DNA from: Anarhynchus alexandrinus
Lineage: Eukaryota; Chordata; Aves; Charadriiformes; Charadriidae
NCBI GenBank assembly: GCA_008711295.1
Contig: VUYV01000608.1
Location: 195,724 to 259,723 of the forward strand
Direction: 5' to 3'
Length of the DNA stretch: 64,000 bases
Part shown: piece after piece, positions 61,701 through 64,000 of the stretch
Numbering within the stretch: the first letter of the stretch is position 1
How the letters are laid out: each line of letters opens with the position of its first letter
Notes under the pieces: model-generated
Told to the model about the DNA's origin: nothing
Databases searched by the model: none
The model's input: only the letters and a program-made list of their open reading frames with translations
Made by a program: the position numbers and the translations under genes

Positions 61701-64000
61701 CACTTTTTTTTTTTTACACTGTTTCTAGTAGACTTCTGCCAACAGTTAACCAAAGAACACTTTTCTGCAAAGTGCTGGATCCTTTGATGAAACTTTAGTC
61801 TGTTTCTTTTCCCTACAACAGGAAAGCCTTTCCTACCCAAGGCTTCATATGCTTGTCTCTCTGTTGATCAAAGTCCAGCTGGCTGTTACTGTAGTTTGCA
61901 TGGAGACTCTGGATCTGCTGCCTGAATTTGGCACGCAAAATAGATACAAAGGTCTTGCTTGAGGTGTTTAATGACTTCATTCAAGGAAATCAGTTTAGCC
62001 TTTTCCTAAATCTTTCACTTATCAGAAACAACTGCATATGTTTAAGGTGCTAGATGCTATTTTTTAATACAGGGTAGAACAAAAGCTTTTTCAGGACTCA
62101 ATATTTTCACATTTACAATGGAAATTTCAAAGGGAAATACTAATCTCATTGAAGGCTATTGCTTCTTTATAAAGGAGTGCTATAACTTTGCAACTAGAAA
62201 GCCTCCGCTTTCTGTAAGGAGCTGTTTAATTAGCTAGAACTCATACCAAAAAAAGGTGGCTCCTGTACATAGTATTTTAGAAGCTGATGTTTCCAGGGGC
62301 ACCATTTCAAGGTTTGTTTGCATCTTCGTTCTCATCTCAGATGAAACCTCCAAAAGTGATGCTGCATTTGGCAGAGCTTCGGGTTAGGGACTCTGAAGAG
62401 CTTTTACCACATGACAGATATTGAAGCGGTATTTTCTAGAATCTCCTGGATTGCGAGTGAGTGGTGAAACAGTTACCAGTCTTCCTTCTTTACCTACTCA
62501 CCTGCAGCTGTTTTGCGACATGTATTTGCAATCCTCCTTTGTACTTCTGTCCATCAGAATCCTGTTTGTTATCCAGGTTCTTAGCAGCTCAGGCCCATTG
62601 TAAAGGATAATTAATACATGCTATTACTTTCACTACCGAATGTCTTAAATTCACACTGAGGCTGCCTATGGACATGCCCATTACAAATGATGTTAAGGTA
62701 GAAACCCTGTCTACTACCTGCGTATATATGTAGACTGCTCATTGCCCAGAACTCTTGGTGGTGGTTTTTTTCAGTTTGTGTGGAGTTTTTTTAAACACTC
62801 ATTTTATCAGAAACACCTAAAAGCACAGTACTTACTGGCTTGGTATCTGTACTGTCTGCAGAACATGCAGTAGATTGCTTATTATACTAACTTTTATGAA
62901 CATGGTAGTTCATTCAAAAGTCCACAAAACACCAAATTCATAATTTGGTTGTCTTTCAGACTTTCTCTCTGGAACTGGTTTAGCTTAGGTATAGGGCTGC
63001 CTCACTTTCCCTGGTGATAGGGATTTAAAATGCAGAGCTAAGGATACTGAAAAACTGTTTGAGAACCAGGTTCACAGATTTCTGTATCCAGGTGTTCTGC
63101 AAAATCTGTTTTCTTTTTTAACTCCTGTAGTAAGAGTACCAGCCACACAACAGTAAGGTCTTGTCAGGTGGTCTAATGATGCAAAAGATGGGACAAAGTA
63201 AGTTAGCATCCATATAAATAACTAAATCATTTGATATTTCTTTGGGGTTAGTGTCTTTGTATCAAGGGACATTTGATCAAGAGGTTTCTGAGATTCTGAT
63301 TTATGGCAGTATTTATTGAGGAGAGTACAGATCCTGCCAACATAATTCTTTGTGCACCTGGGGCTGAAAGTTGACCTCCATCATCTGATATTTATCAGAG
63401 TGAGTGAATGGCTTCCGGCTGCCTGTGGGGAAATTAATGTTGAAAATGTTGTTAAAGAAGAGTTGGGGCTGTCTGAAACCAGAGCATTTAGCAGGGAATG
63501 AATGTGGGAAAAAATAGCTCATAGTTATGTGGTGTAGCTGTAGGGACTGGTACTGTGAGCAGTGAAAGCTTGACCACAGCCCTTGACAGACTGGAATAGT
63601 TGATTGCTATGCCTGTTTCTATTCCTTCTGTGAGATTTTTCTTTTAACCCTAGAGGTGTGGATTGCTGGTTTAAACAGTTGCTTTGCAGTGATCTCCATT
63701 TTCTGACTCAAGAAAAATGCCATTATGAAAGGTGGTTCTTTCTGAGCATGTTGTGTCTCCCAGTCTCTGAGACACTGAAAGATGAGAACTTCCAGTAGAG
63801 GAAACAGGGAAATTAAAAAAAAAAAAAAAAAAAAATTCATTGTATGTGGAGGAACAGCAGCACTGTAGGTGGGATGGTCCTGTGGGCCGATGCCACCCAA
63901 CTGGCTGGCACCACCGGCAGCTAAACTTGATGTTTGATTATCACAGCTATTAGCCTTCTGTAGTAGGTCATATGTCAGTAGAGAATGTACACTGCCTCAA
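58799..64000 (+). other. DLG1: DLG1 intron, 3' part of window
   Basis: Intron after the PDZ2 exon, continuing past the end of the window. It holds a 21-A run (63815-63835) and an unexplained 108-codon open frame at 59335-59661. No PDZ3-linker exon is present. Local stretches near 61.0-62.6 kb are less AT-rich, but I could not assign them. Confidence 0.7.

Noticed and set aside
58799..64000. Search for the next DLG1 exon (linker between PDZ2 and PDZ3)
   Set aside because: No sequence encoding the conserved SSSQPVDNH-like peptide was seen; it must lie downstream of the window.

Overview
The window is a plus-strand internal slice of the vertebrate DLG1 gene (SAP97, a membrane-associated guanylate kinase scaffold), almost certainly from a bird. 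The bird assignment rests on CR1 LINE copies ending in the TCATAGAATC-type 3' terminus, an avian-style ERV LTR, AT-rich intron sequence, and DLG1 peptides that are nearly identical to the mammalian protein apart from scattered substitutions. Nothing prokaryotic is present. Apart from DLG1, I can support no other complete gene.

Layout. Positions 1-5265 are intron. The exon at 5266-5430 encodes the [12 protein letters not shown] segment (MAGUK N-terminal PEST region). A roughly 41 kb interval follows before the next constitutive-looking exon. Inside it lie two exons that read as alternative first coding exons. One, at 19605-19829, matches a DLG1 amino terminus I recognise (MNYIFGNN...). The other, at 43459-43794, is a 112-codon open segment with a perfect phase-0 donor that I do not recognise from described DLG1 isoforms; it is the most interesting item here. 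The proline-rich cassette exons follow at 46577-46675 (33 codons) and 51802-51855 (18 codons), then the short VNGTDADYEYEE exon at 54682-54732. PDZ1 is split over 55328-55452 and 56806-56975. PDZ2 is split over 57644-57780 and 58654-58798. The rest, to 64000, is intron. The L27 exons lie upstream of the window, and PDZ3, SH3 and GUK lie downstream.

How the pieces work together. The 5266-5430 exon, both alternative first exons and the two proline-rich cassettes all end on codon boundaries. Any of the three amino-terminal routes can therefore join any of the following exons without breaking frame, so the amino terminus is exchangeable in front of an invariant PDZ1-PDZ2 pair.

Repeats. Two younger CR1 copies in minus orientation (13340-13961, 50008-51234) carry recognisable reverse transcriptase or C-terminal ORF2 sequence, and a short CR1 tail lies at 2421-2603. 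Several much older plus-strand CR1/L3-like remnants are visible near 12.5-13.1, 21.2, 29.8-30.0 and 31.0-32.0 kb. A solo LTR (6939-7478, minus) has a 5-bp target duplication. There is also a 58-bp tandem duplication, an AT-rich 20-bp palindrome, a TA/TG microsatellite, G-rich tracts and homopolymer runs.
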